Assembly: GCF_000802965.1 (NCBI RefSeq)
Contig: NZ_JSAK01000036.1
Location: 1,631 to 65,630 of the forward strand
DNA: 64,000 bases
DNA from: Pseudomonas fluorescens
Lineage (GTDB): Bacteria; Pseudomonadota; Gammaproteobacteria; Pseudomonadales; Pseudomonadaceae
Reading direction: 5' to 3'
A program made the translations under genes and the position numbers. Below the pieces are notes generated by a model that did not search any database, was not told where the DNA came from, and worked only from the letters and a program-made list of their open reading frames with translations. This document shows positions 1 to 8,282 of this stretch, piece after piece (the stretch's first letter is position 1; every line of letters starts with the position of its first letter).

Positions 1-537
1 GCCTTTGTCGATGACATGCGCCGGTACCGGTGCCTGGATCAACGTCTCGCACTGCTCACAGGCCCATTTCCCACGGATATGACGTTCGACGGTAAACACG
101 CCGGGGGTGTAGTCGAGCTTTTCGCTGGCATCTTCACCGATGCGCTTGAGGGCGCAGCCGCATTGGCAATGGCTGTTGTCCGGTTCGTGGTGGATCAGCG
201 TACGAGGAAACTGCGCTGGCAGCGGCGCACGCTTGGGTTGCTGACGCACTTTGGCCGCAGTCGGCGTTGATTGCAGTGCCTCAAGTTCAGCTTCGATAGC
301 CGCGATGTCGGTGTCGATCAGGTCATCGAGCAAGCTAGCTTGAGCAGGGCTTAGTTGTTCGCTGCGCTTGGCAAACTTGAAGCGCTTGAGCAGCGCGATC
401 TCATGGGTCAGTTTCTCGTTGACTGTTTTGTGATGGTGGATTTGTTTGTCCATCGTCTCGACGCGCTGCATCAACTGCGCGGCCAGAGCACGCAGTTGTT
501 CAGGGTTCAGTTGGTCGAGATTCGGGGCGGAAGTCAT
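1..537 (-). CDS. tnpC: IS66 transposase TnpC, N-terminal part, truncated by window edge
   Basis: Reading the minus strand from the ATG at 537 gives an open frame to the window edge (about 179 codons). It begins MTSAPNLDQLNPEQLRAL, runs through a leucine-rich coiled-coil stretch with KRFKFAKRSEQLS, and reaches a zinc-binding segment (CQCGCALKRIGED ... CEQCE), the N-terminal layout of IS66 TnpC DDE transposases. The DDE catalytic core lies outside the window. It starts 81 bp downstream of the tnpB stop, as usual in this family. Whether the full gene is intact cannot be seen. Confidence 0.85.
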   Translation of the reverse strand, partial: MTSAPNLDQLNPEQLRALAAQLMQRVETMDKQIHHHKTVNEKLTHEIALLKRFKFAKRSEQLSPAQASLLDDLIDTDIAAIEAELEALQSTPTAAKVRQQPKRAPLPAQFPRTLIHHEPDNSHCQCGCALKRIGEDASEKLDYTPGVFTVERHIRGKWACEQCETLIQAPVPAHVIDKG

Positions 538-618
538 GCCGCTGATTTTGCCAGAGCAGGCATTAGGCGACGATAGGTTGATCGGACAATTGTGCTGGCG
601 AGCTGGCCATGACAGAAC

Positions 619-954
619 TTAAAGCACAGTGATGACGCCGCCGGCACCGACTCTTTGCCACGGTAATCCGAGTATCAGGGCCTGAAGTTGCTCGGCGTCT
701 AATTCAAGCTCTGAACCGTGTCGGACACCCGGCCAGAAAAAGCGCCCCTGGTGCAATCGACGTGCTGCCAGCCAGATGCCGACGCCGTCATGCACCAGCA
801 CTTTCATCCGATTGGCGCGGCGGTTGGCGAAGAGATAAGCACAATGCGGCTTCGCCGCACCGAACACCGCCACCACCCGCGCCAGCGCGGTGTCAGTGCC
901 CGCACGCATGTCCATCGGTTCAGTGGCGAGCCAGATCGAATCGATGCGAATCAT
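619..954 (-). CDS. tnpB: IS66 accessory protein TnpB (Orf2)
   Basis: This 111-residue protein begins MIRIDSIWLATEPMDMRAG and contains the family landmarks: a D-M-R segment, CAYLFANRRANRMKVLVHDG, and a W-rich RRLHQGRFFWPG. TnpB is needed for IS66 transposition, but its biochemical role is unclear. The frame can be extended upstream to 1008, but the ATG at 954 overlaps the tnpA stop by four bases (ATGA) and matches the family N-terminus, so I chose it. The length is typical. Confidence 0.85.
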   Translation of the reverse strand: MIRIDSIWLATEPMDMRAGTDTALARVVAVFGAAKPHCAYLFANRRANRMKVLVHDGVGIWLAARRLHQGRFFWPGVRHGSELELDAEQLQALILGLPWQRVGAGGVITVL

Positions 955-1280
955 CGCAGTAAGTCGCGGAGAAAAGCAGTACACGCCGCAGCATTTTCCG
1001 CCGGCCAACTCACAACTACCGCCCCCCTCAAGTGAGGGACTTCGATGCGGATTGTGGCAGCAAGAGCTTGAGGCGATGTCGACGGCGATACCTTGACCGG
1101 AATAAAGGAAGTTTGCAGTGCCAGGTTTTTCTGCTCATGCACTCGAATCCACTTATGAACTAGATTGGCGTTGAGGTTGTGGGTCAGAGCAACACTGGCA
1201 ATCGAAGTGTCAGGCTGCGCACATTCGGCGATGACCTGGGCCTTGAAGGATTTGGAATAGGAACGACGTTCTTGTGGCAT
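951..1280 (-). CDS. tnpA: IS66 accessory protein TnpA (Orf1)
   Basis: This 109-residue protein starts MPQERRSYSKSFKAQVIAEC. It has the helix-turn-helix of IS66 Orf1/IS3-type small transposase subunits (SIASVALTHNLNANLVHKWI, residues about 26-45) followed by a variable linker. It is the first gene of the IS66 operon and overlaps tnpB by ATGA. It probably binds the element ends. No disruption is visible. Confidence 0.85.
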   Translation of the reverse strand: MPQERRSYSKSFKAQVIAECAQPDTSIASVALTHNLNANLVHKWIRVHEQKNLALQTSFIPVKVSPSTSPQALAATIRIEVPHLRGAVVVSWPAENAAACTAFLRDLLR

Positions 1281-1385
1281 GGGGCGTCCGCTTAAAAAGG
1301 CTGGAAATTGGTGTCCACTTAAAATGAGGTGGACACCTTCGCCCTAAGCGTTGCAATCAGGAAGGTGTGTTGGCCGGACGGTTAC

Positions 1386-1692
1386 TGTGGATCGCCTTAT
1401 CAGACAGGTGCGCCAGAACAAGGCCAGCCCCACCATTGCCTGGAGTGATCGGGCTAAGTTGGCGAAGAACAGGTCGGCTTGAAAAATATTGAGTAGGTCT
1501 TGCAAGCACCTTGCAATCTTTGCTCACCTGTCCGAAAGACCGGTCAGGTGAGCGATTCCATTAGACGTTTAAATATTCAATGATACTTGTTACATTGTCT
1601 TCCACAGCTTGTCTGGAGTTATCTATAGTTAAAGCGGATGCCGGCGGTATACCGAGATGAAATCCCGGTAAAATTCGTCAGCGAAACGCTAC
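1386..1692. other. Non-coding junction between IS66 end and acyltransferase relic
   Basis: I see no intact gene here. A short open stretch from about 1386 to 1470 (ending KNRSA-stop) could be the tail of a gene cut by the IS66 insertion, but I do not recognise it. A hairpin lies at 1522-1553. The rest is AT-rich DNA that blends into the decayed acyltransferase. Confidence 0.4.
1522..1553. repeat. Imperfect inverted repeat (hairpin)
   Basis: GCTCACCTG at 1522-1530 is the exact reverse complement of CAGGTGAGC at 1545-1553. The arms continue inward for three more pairs after one mismatch. No T-run follows on either strand, so it is not a convincing intrinsic terminator. It could be left over from the broken gene around it. 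Confidence 0.4.
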
Positions 1693-2440
1693 GCGCCTTT
1701 CGATAAAGTCCTTTCGCTTCAATACAACCATGCAAAAGATTATCTTAATGGTTCGTACTTTCTGCGCCCTGAACAAACTTTAACTGATGCACTTCGTAGC
1801 GGTTGCCTTCCAAAAGCCAGTCAAAAAGTGCCCTACTATGGGGGGATAACTATGCTATTCATATATACCCTGGATTAAAACCATTTTTTGAAGATCGAGG
1901 GTATTCCCCAGGCACACTAACCTCCTCAGGCTGCCCACCGATATTAGATTTCGACGAATATCTTCGACCAAACTGTCGAGCCTCTAACGATCACGATTTT
2001 GAAACAATCAAACAACTTCACCCATCGCTGGTCATTATGAGTACCATTTGGCCACTAACCCCTGACACTAAAGAAAACCTCAAAAAAACAATCGACGAAC
2101 TTTCTAATTTAGATATCAAAACAGTTGCCCTCGGCACATCACCGATATACAAACAAAGTGTTCCTTTGCTGCTGATTAAAAAGTCGAAGCTGGAGAAACT
2201 GACATGATGCCATCCGATGAACTAGAGCTCTCGTCGATTATAAACAGTAAAGATGCCGTTTCTGCAGTAACAATACCCACAACCGCCAAATTCGTAGATG
2301 TATTCAAGATCATTTGTCCAAATGACAAATGCCCTATGGCCGACACTGACGAAACGCCCTATTACTACGACATCCACCATTTTAGTCCAGCGGGATCAAT
2401 GTATTTCACAAAAGTGATTATGCCTCACATTATCAACTAG
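1693..2440 (+). pseudogene. Decayed SGNH/OafA-type O-acyltransferase, C-terminal remnant
   Basis: Three overlapping frames together resemble the C-terminal SGNH esterase-like domain of OafA-type acyltransferases, which acetylate O-antigen at the inner membrane. Frame one (about 1693-1825) gives YNHAKDYLNGSYFLRPEQT. Frame two (1803-2207) gives LLWGDNYAIHIYPGLKPFF, the block-I GDSHA region. Frame three (2204-2440) gives YYYDIHHFSPAGSMYF, the block-V DxxH region. At least two frameshifts separate them, the block-I serine is an asparagine (AAC), and no N-terminal membrane domain is present. All three signs point to a dead gene. It probably once modified the O-antigen made by the neighbouring locus. 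Confidence 0.7.
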
Positions 2441-2618
2441 GATATCTGCTTACTTAGCCCTTGGCAGTGATTGCCAAGACGACTTTAGCTTTATTTTTTC
2501 GATATCGAAATCTTTTACATATGCTTGGCACGCCGCCAGTGCGATCAGTCCCTGAGTGTCGTCGTCAGTGATGGCAACAATTCTTTGAGCATGCACTCGG
2601 TCAAGTCGTATGCACACT

Positions 2619-2770
2619 CCTTGACGCTGCAGGCCACCAAATACGTGGAGGGCTTACCGCCTCATCGTTTTACTGGGCCGCCATGGTATCGATGTCCCGC
2701 GTCAGGCCTTGGCCCGCTAGGTTATCCTGTGTGACGAACACTTGCAGCCACCGTTGAATTTAAACTCGTC
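2619..2770 (+). pseudogene. Decayed IS66 tnpC fragment
   Basis: Two frames joined give LQATKYVEGLPPHRF followed by LGRHGIDVPRQALAR, an in-frame TAG where family members have Trp, then VILCDEHLQPPLNL. This is the internal conserved region of IS66 TnpC that precedes the DDE core. A frameshift near 2660, the internal stop at 2717 and the loss of both ends show a relic. It is in the opposite orientation to the IS66 element at the window start, so it is a separate insertion. Confidence 0.75.
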
Positions 2771-2836
2771 CAACGGAGCGACGGCCACCGCTCAACTTTA
2801 CAGCGAGGTCGAAACTGCCTCAACTAACAGCTAATA

Positions 2837-2869
2837 GCTCCAGTGCGTGGCTGCGCCACGCACTGGAGC
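2837..2869. repeat. Perfect 15-bp palindrome with 3-nt loop
   Basis: Positions 2837-2851 (GCTCCAGTGCGTGGC) are the exact reverse complement of 2855-2869, with loop TGC. Neither side carries a T-run, so an intrinsic terminator is unlikely. The arms do not match the REP cores seen elsewhere in the window. Confidence 0.8.
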
Positions 2870-3181
2870 ACCTGCCGACAAAATTTTCGGTTGATTATTA
2901 CGAAACTGTACTGCCCTGGAGCTGCTCACCATTATCGCGTAGTTAAACGCGCTATCCATCTTGAGGCTGCCGGAGTTTACGGTGAGATTAAAGAATAGGA
3001 GCGGAGCAACGATCATGGGATACGACGAAAAACTGATTGAATGAGTTGTGCTCATTGATCGCATGCGACAGATCCAGCTCAAATTCTATCCGCTCAATGA
3101 AAATATTTTTGGGCGAGAGTGTTCAAGTCGCAGAATTTGAAAAAGTGGCCGAGGTCGAGCAGGTCCTATTGAACAGACATA

Positions 3182-3215
3182 AAAATCCGATGCCGGAGGT
3201 CTGGCATCGGATTTT
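3182..3215 (-). terminator. Intrinsic terminator downstream of the membrane-protein gene
   Basis: The arms AAAATCCGATGCC (3182-3194) and GGCATCGGATTTT (3203-3215) are perfectly complementary around an 8-nt loop, with A/T-rich outer ends on both sides, so it can work in either direction. It lies about 140 bp downstream of the stop codon of the minus-strand gene ending at 3357. Confidence 0.75.
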
Positions 3216-3356
3216 CGTTGCCGACCTTAACTTAAATGCTTAGGTGAACAGCATTAAGCCATAATGGCGAGGCTTATTAGCTCAGTAAAGATCAGGCTTT
3301 GTACGCTGACAAAAGAAATCAGCTATGAAATACTCAACAAACAAAGCCTGTCCCTA

Positions 3357-5672
3357 TCATTCAATTCGCAGGGAAACGAACCCTATTCCCAGCTTGCGCT
3401 CATCACCATTTACACCTACTTGCTTGGGAGAAACAGGAAAAGGCGGGAAGAATGAAATGCTATCAGCCGAGTCACCTCGGAGATCTACATCAAGCCGCAC
3501 CTCTGAAACTCCAGCACCCAGCGTGATCTCATACTCATGATTACCGATTAGAACTTTAATGGGCTCATTTACATTAGAAGCAAACGCCTGCGCAACCAAA
3601 ACCAATGTGAATTTCTGCTGAAGTGGTGAATTCAATTCGATGCGGGCACTATGAGCAAGATTCCTGTCAGACCAGCGCCCGAACGATTCCACGCCTGAAA
3701 AGCCCTTGGCATTTCGAACAAATATCGGCCATCCAGGTAGAGTAAAATCAATTCCATCGCGCAAGCTGGCTGAATAACGCACACCTAAGTGATCGGCAAA
3801 ATACCCCGACCGTTCCATTATCTGCTCGGCATTCAACCCAGCTAGATTAGTACTTGCAGACGGACTCAGCCTAAAAAACACAAGTTCTCCATTCGCGCTA
3901 ATGAGCGCTGGCCCCCCCCCGAGTATTGCTGACAAACTATCGACCAACGACTTTGCATTATCCTTGTAGCCGCGTCGGTCTATATAAATGCCAGAGAACC
4001 CCAGTCGCTTTATGACATCCAACTGTTTTCCAATAGTTTCTTGAGAAAGCGAACGATAAAACATATCGCCGTCTCGCCCCCTCATCCCCCCAAAACTCCA
4101 ATGGAGAGACTTCGAATGTAATACACCCGTAGCCAACTGGTACGCAGACAACTGATACAGCGGTGGGCTCTCAGGAAATGCTACGTACGGGAGCTGGTAG
4201 ATTGCAGCCCCTTCAGGCAACGACTTCTCGATTGAGGCGATAAAATCTCGATCGCTTTCATACACAGCCTTTGTGTTCAAGTTACATCCCACACAAGCAG
4301 GGACTGTTTGATCATACAAGCCCACGCACAGCACAAGCGATGCTACCACCAATGAAACAAGCCTGACCTTTGATGAGTATTTTTCCAAGAGAATCTGTAT
4401 TGCCACAAAAAAAATTAAAATAGTCCCAAATCCGACAAAAACGCTAATTCTATTCCAAGCCCTAATAGAGGAAGAAACAAAGGAAGAAAAGACCGCACCC
4501 AGCCCCCCAACAGTACCAAACATAAATAGAACGAAAAGGACTGCAACCAAAAAGGTCAATTTACTGTTAATTTTCAACCCAGCGAGAGAAGACATCAACA
4601 GCACAAAACTCACTAGCAGCCCTAATGAGCCAACAACGCCAAGTACCGATGTTGCATTTTCATTAATTAATGGATAATTTGAATTATAGTAGTTAGTAAA
4701 TTTTCCAACCCAGGAGATTCTATGATCAGCCCGAGGAAGAATAAGCTGCATCAACTTAAAACCATATACCTCCGACTCCATGGGCATGCGTTGAGCGACT
4801 TCTGGATTAGCTCCATTTTGATACTTCCCAATAATATTTGGAACGATGTTGAGCGCCACCCCTGCCACCAGTATAGAAACAACAAGTAGTGCACGCACTG
4901 GTGCGTTTAGTTGGCGTGTTTTAAACCATCCAAGCACCCCCCCCAAAGAAACAATGATCACGCCGAATAGCGTGTAATACACACCAAACGATGAAATTGC
5001 CAGCAATCCTAAAACCAAAGCCACCCGTTTCAACCAAGTGGATAAACCTTTCTTTCGCCAGTCGCCATCACCGGAAAATTGAAAGACAAAAAACGACAGG
5101 TAAAAGAAAAAAGGCGCCACGAAATACCATGCGTAGAATAAGTGTCCAAGCCTCATAAAATGAAATGGTAAAAACGCAAATAGCAACGCACCCACAAACG
5201 CAAAAGAACGAAACAGACCAAACGCCCTGCCTACAATATACGAAGAGACAAACACGGCAGGAAAGCTTGATAAAATATACAAATTCAACGCCGTAAAGGT
5301 ACTACCCGACAGCAGCGCGAATAACTTAATTACAAAAAGACTGCCAGCGTCCGCGCCTGGGTAATCCAAAAAGCTTGATCCAAACGGATATCCACTTCTA
5401 GGGTTATCAAAAATCCACCCTTCTGAGACCCGTTGCGCCAACCAAGTGTATGAGAGTGAGTCACCGGCATAAACGTATGGAACATTGATATTTGGCCATA
5501 AACCCGCCGGCCAGCCCCCCATCAAAATGTTCGCCAAAAATAATGAAAAAAGAGAACCAAGAAGGATTAATTTCCAATCATCCCTGAAAACCGCTGATAA
5601 AGGCGCTACCCCCGCATATTCATTTAATTTTGGCGCCCGACAGAGCTCGCTGCTTGAAGTCACAGTTGTCAA
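3357..5672 (-). CDS. Large multi-pass membrane protein, candidate GT-C-type sugar transferase
   Basis: This 771-residue protein is of unknown exact function. The N-terminal ~450 residues hold about ten or more hydrophobic segments (first near residues 35-52). A conserved-looking loop follows the first segment (YVYAGDSLSYTWLAQR, then NPRSGYPFGSS), an acidic first loop as in GT-C lipid-linked-sugar glycosyltransferases and YfhO-like proteins. The last ~300 residues are soluble and probably periplasmic. The frame opens with TTG at 5672; no in-frame ATG occurs before residue 51, so the start is uncertain (GTG at 5663 is an alternative). It sits at the edge of the O-polysaccharide locus in AT-rich DNA, so side-branch glycosylation of the O-chain is a plausible inference. 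Confidence is high that it is a gene, low on role. Confidence 0.7.
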   Translation of the reverse strand: MTTVTSSSELCRAPKLNEYAGVAPLSAVFRDDWKLILLGSLFSLFLANILMGGWPAGLWPNINVPYVYAGDSLSYTWLAQRVSEGWIFDNPRSGYPFGSSFLDYPGADAGSLFVIKLFALLSGSTFTALNLYILSSFPAVFVSSYIVGRAFGLFRSFAFVGALLFAFLPFHFMRLGHLFYAWYFVAPFFFYLSFFVFQFSGDGDWRKKGLSTWLKRVALVLGLLAISSFGVYYTLFGVIIVSLGGVLGWFKTRQLNAPVRALLVVSILVAGVALNIVPNIIGKYQNGANPEVAQRMPMESEVYGFKLMQLILPRADHRISWVGKFTNYYNSNYPLINENATSVLGVVGSLGLLVSFVLLMSSLAGLKINSKLTFLVAVLFVLFMFGTVGGLGAVFSSFVSSSIRAWNRISVFVGFGTILIFFVAIQILLEKYSSKVRLVSLVVASLVLCVGLYDQTVPACVGCNLNTKAVYESDRDFIASIEKSLPEGAAIYQLPYVAFPESPPLYQLSAYQLATGVLHSKSLHWSFGGMRGRDGDMFYRSLSQETIGKQLDVIKRLGFSGIYIDRRGYKDNAKSLVDSLSAILGGGPALISANGELVFFRLSPSASTNLAGLNAEQIMERSGYFADHLGVRYSASLRDGIDFTLPGWPIFVRNAKGFSGVESFGRWSDRNLAHSARIELNSPLQQKFTLVLVAQAFASNVNEPIKVLIGNHEYEITLGAGVSEVRLDVDLRGDSADSISFFPPFPVSPKQVGVNGDERKLGIGFVSLRIE

Positions 5673-6353
5673 TCCCTATATAAAAATCACTATTAATACG
5701 CACTAACTGAATACCATCTGACTGAACTACCAGCAGCACGCTTCGCACTTGTGTATGCACAGCCCAATATAATCTCTCAGCATACCCAAAAATAATTAGA
5801 TAGCCAAGCATGCCAGGTGTTCGCGAAAACGCCACCGCAAAGGGGTAAGAACGGCGTACACGCGGTGCGTAGCGCTCAACAACTCAGTTAATTTCGCAAG
5901 ACGTTGGAGCTAGCGCTCATGGGAGTTTTTTTTTCGCGCAGAAGCACAATTGCAGGATTGCCAAAGCACTTGCGGATCTGATCGGGGCCAAGGGATCGGG
6001 GGGGAATTAACCAACTCGGTCCTGACTCACTAAGCCCGTCGCGGCGGCGTAGTTCTGGTCCTTGCCAGATTTTTCCGCGAATGGTGACGCATCCCTGCAC
6101 CGGGCATTATGGCTGGAATATGAAAAAAAATAATAAACAACGTTGCGGAGAAAGCCGCCGGTGCCTATTTTGCAGCCTCTACACCCATAAGGAGGATAAT
6201 GCGTGCAAAATCCTTCTTAGTACGGCGCCTTCATCTGTGGGAGCACATTCTGTATGATCTGCACGATTATGAGGCTCAGTTGGTCGGAGCCTTTGTCGCA
6301 TAATGCACAAATAAGCCTTTATTAGGCACTCGAATGGAGTTTAGAGGATTCGC
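5673..6353. other. 680-bp intergenic region between divergent genes
   Basis: It separates the membrane-protein gene from gmd and should carry both promoters, though I cannot place -35/-10 boxes with confidence. I see an 8-T run just after a short GAGC/GCTC hairpin near 5910-5940 and a small ORF with a strong ribosome site at 6199. Open frames such as minus 6100-5888 look non-coding. No RNA gene is recognised. Confidence 0.45.
6199..6303 (+). CDS. Possible 34-residue leader ORF upstream of gmd
   Basis: An ATG at 6199 follows AAGGAGGATA, a near-perfect Shine-Dalgarno although only 3-4 nt from the start. It opens a 34-codon frame, MRAKSFLVRRLHLWEHILYD and so on, ending TAA at 6303, 50 bp before gmd. 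I do not recognise the product. It could be a leader peptide, a remnant of a lost gene or chance. Confidence 0.3.
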   Translation: MRAKSFLVRRLHLWEHILYDLHDYEAQLVGAFVA

Positions 6354-7385
6354 ATGAAAGCTATCGTAACTGGCATCACTGGGCAAGACGGCGCCTACCT
6401 GACAGAACTGTTGCTGGGCAAAGGCTATACGGTATATGGCACCTACCGTCGGACCAGTTCGGTCAATTTCTGGCGTTTAGAAGAGCTCGGCGTGAGCCAG
6501 CACCCCAACCTGCATCTGGTCGAGTACGACCTAACCGACCTGTCAGCCAGCATTCGTCTGCTTCAGACCACTGAAGCCACTGAGGTATACAACCTTGCTG
6601 CTCAGAGCTTCGTGGGTGTATCGTTCGATCAGCCATTGACCACTGCGGAAATCACCGGTTTGGGTTGTGTCAATCTTCTGGAAGCGATCCGTATAGTCAA
6701 CCCGAAAGTGCGCTTCTACCAAGCTTCGACTTCCGAAATGTTCGGCATGGTACAGGCCATTCCTCAAGTCGAAACTACGCCATTCTACCCGCGCAGCCCA
6801 TATGGCGTTGCCAAGCTGTACGCTCACTGGATGACAATCAACTACCGTGAGTCCTACGGCATCTTCGCCACCAGCGGCATCCTTTTTAACCACGAATCGC
6901 CACTGCGCGGTCGTGAGTTCGTGACTCGCAAGATCACCGACTCGGTAGCCAAGATCAAACTCGGCCTGCTCGACAAGATCGAACTGGGCAATTTGGATGC
7001 CAAGCGCGACTGGGGTTTTGCCAAGGAATACGTGGAAGGTATGTGGCGCATGCTGCAGGCTGATGAGCCGGACACGTTTGTATTGGCGACTAACCGTACC
7101 GAAACTGTACGTGATTTTGTCTCGATGGCATTCAAGGCAGTCGGCATCACTATTTCCTGGAGCGGTGCTGCTGAAGACGAACTGGGCACAGATGCAGCTA
7201 CCGGCAACGTGCTGGTGACCATCAATCCAAAGTTTTACCGTCCGACCGAAGTTGAATTGTTGATCGGTGATCCTGCCAAGGCCAAGACTGTGCTGGGTTG
7301 GGAACCAAAAACCACACTGGAAGAGCTGTGCCGGATGATGGTCGAAGCTGACGTTCGCCGTAATGAAAAAGGATTCTCGTTCTGA
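6354..7385 (+). CDS. gmd: GDP-mannose 4,6-dehydratase
   Basis: Converts GDP-D-mannose to GDP-4-keto-6-deoxy-D-mannose in the cytoplasm, the first committed step to GDP-D-rhamnose. The 343-residue protein has the NAD(P)-binding GITGQDGAYL near the N-terminus, the GTYRRTSS segment, the catalytic TSEMFG, and YxxxK in YPRSPYGVAKLYAHW; the length fits the extended-SDR Gmd family. The start ATG follows GAGGATTCGC. Its TGA overlaps the rmd start (TGATG), indicating translational coupling. It heads the gmd-rmd-wbpY-wbpZ operon. Confidence 0.96.
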   Translation: MKAIVTGITGQDGAYLTELLLGKGYTVYGTYRRTSSVNFWRLEELGVSQHPNLHLVEYDLTDLSASIRLLQTTEATEVYNLAAQSFVGVSFDQPLTTAEITGLGCVNLLEAIRIVNPKVRFYQASTSEMFGMVQAIPQVETTPFYPRSPYGVAKLYAHWMTINYRESYGIFATSGILFNHESPLRGREFVTRKITDSVAKIKLGLLDKIELGNLDAKRDWGFAKEYVEGMWRMLQADEPDTFVLATNRTETVRDFVSMAFKAVGITISWSGAAEDELGTDAATGNVLVTINPKFYRPTEVELLIGDPAKAKTVLGWEPKTTLEELCRMMVEADVRRNEKGFSF

Positions 7386-8281
7386 TGAGTATTGCCAGTA
7401 AGCGCGCGTTGATTACGGGTATTCAAGGTTTCACGGGTCGCTACATGGCTGCCGAACTTAAGGCTAACGGCTATGAAGTGATCGGGTTAGGTTCCCAACC
7501 CTCCGACGAACCTGGTTATCACCAGATTGATCTGGCGGATGGCGCTGCTCTTCGTGATTTACTGGCAACCATTCAACCTAACGTTGTAGTGCATCTGGCG
7601 GCATTAGCATTCGTGGGCCACGGCGCTGCCGACGCGTTTTATCAGGTCAACCTGATTGGAACGCGTCACTTGCTGGAGGCAATTGATTCCTGTGGAAAGG
7701 AGCCAGATTGTGTGCTGCTCGCTAGTAGTGCGAACGTCTATGGCAATGCCTCTGCGGGCCTGCTGAGCGAGTCGACGATGCCGGCACCCGCCAACGATTA
7801 TGCAGTCAGTAAGCTGGCCATGGAGTTCATGGCCAGTCTTTGGCATAACCGCTTGCCCCTTGTTATCACTCGCCCGTTCAATTACACCGGTGTCGGGCAG
7901 AGTGACAATTTTCTGCTGCCGAAGATCGTCTCGCATTTTCGTCAACGCGCAGCCAAAATTCAGCTTGGCAATCTGGATGTCTCCCGAGACTTCAGCGATG
8001 TTCGAACCGTGGTCAAGGCGTACCGAGGCCTGATTGAGGCCCGCCCCCTTGGGCAAACAATCAATGTCAGCTCGGGTAACAGCCATTCTCTTCGAGAAGT
8101 CATCGATATGTGCGCCACTATCACCGGACATCAAATCGAAGTTGAAGTGAATCCAGCATTTGTCCGTGCCAATGAAGTGAAAATCTTGTGCGGTGATAAC
8201 ACCCGTCTGATCGAGTTGGTCAATGGATGGCAAACACCCCAACTCGAAGAAACTTTGAGCTGGATGCTAACGGCGAAATGA
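7385..8281 (+). CDS. rmd: GDP-6-deoxy-D-lyxo-4-hexulose reductase (GDP-D-rhamnose synthase)
   Basis: Reduces the Gmd product to GDP-D-rhamnose. The 298-residue SDR has the Rossmann motif ALITGIQGFTGRYMA at residues 8-22, a serine-rich ASSANVYG strand and a YxxxK catalytic pair in NDYAVSKLAMEF. It is directly coupled to gmd (1-nt overlap) and followed one base later by the next glycosyltransferase gene. In P. aeruginosa the gmd/rmd pair supplies the A-band D-rhamnan. GDP-fucose synthase (fcl) is an alternative for this fold, but the sequence and context fit Rmd. Confidence 0.92.
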   Translation: MSIASKRALITGIQGFTGRYMAAELKANGYEVIGLGSQPSDEPGYHQIDLADGAALRDLLATIQPNVVVHLAALAFVGHGAADAFYQVNLIGTRHLLEAIDSCGKEPDCVLLASSANVYGNASAGLLSESTMPAPANDYAVSKLAMEFMASLWHNRLPLVITRPFNYTGVGQSDNFLLPKIVSHFRQRAAKIQLGNLDVSRDFSDVRTVVKAYRGLIEARPLGQTINVSSGNSHSLREVIDMCATITGHQIEVEVNPAFVRANEVKILCGDNTRLIELVNGWQTPQLEETLSWMLTAK

Positions 8282-8282
8282 A

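Larger units (their letters stand above)
1..1385 (-). mobile_element. IS66-family insertion sequence, 5' part (cut by window start)
   Basis: Three consecutive minus-strand genes match the tnpA-tnpB-tnpC organisation of IS66 elements. The outer end is placed at about 1385, because the minus strand there begins GTAACCGTCCGGCC, close to the GTAAGCG-type termini I know for IS66. The other end and any 8-bp target duplication lie outside the window, so the boundary is inferred. Between tnpA and the putative end (1310-1342) an imperfect inverted repeat (gtgtcca...tggacac) is visible, possibly part of the tnpA promoter region. Confidence 0.75.
2771..3356. other. Intergenic region without recognisable gene
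   Basis: This is AT-rich DNA between the IS66 relic and the membrane-protein gene. It holds a perfect 15-bp hairpin (2837-2869) and an intrinsic terminator (3182-3215). Short open frames exist on both strands (for example minus 3082-2831), but none has a plausible start, composition or family resemblance, so I call no gene. Confidence 0.5.
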
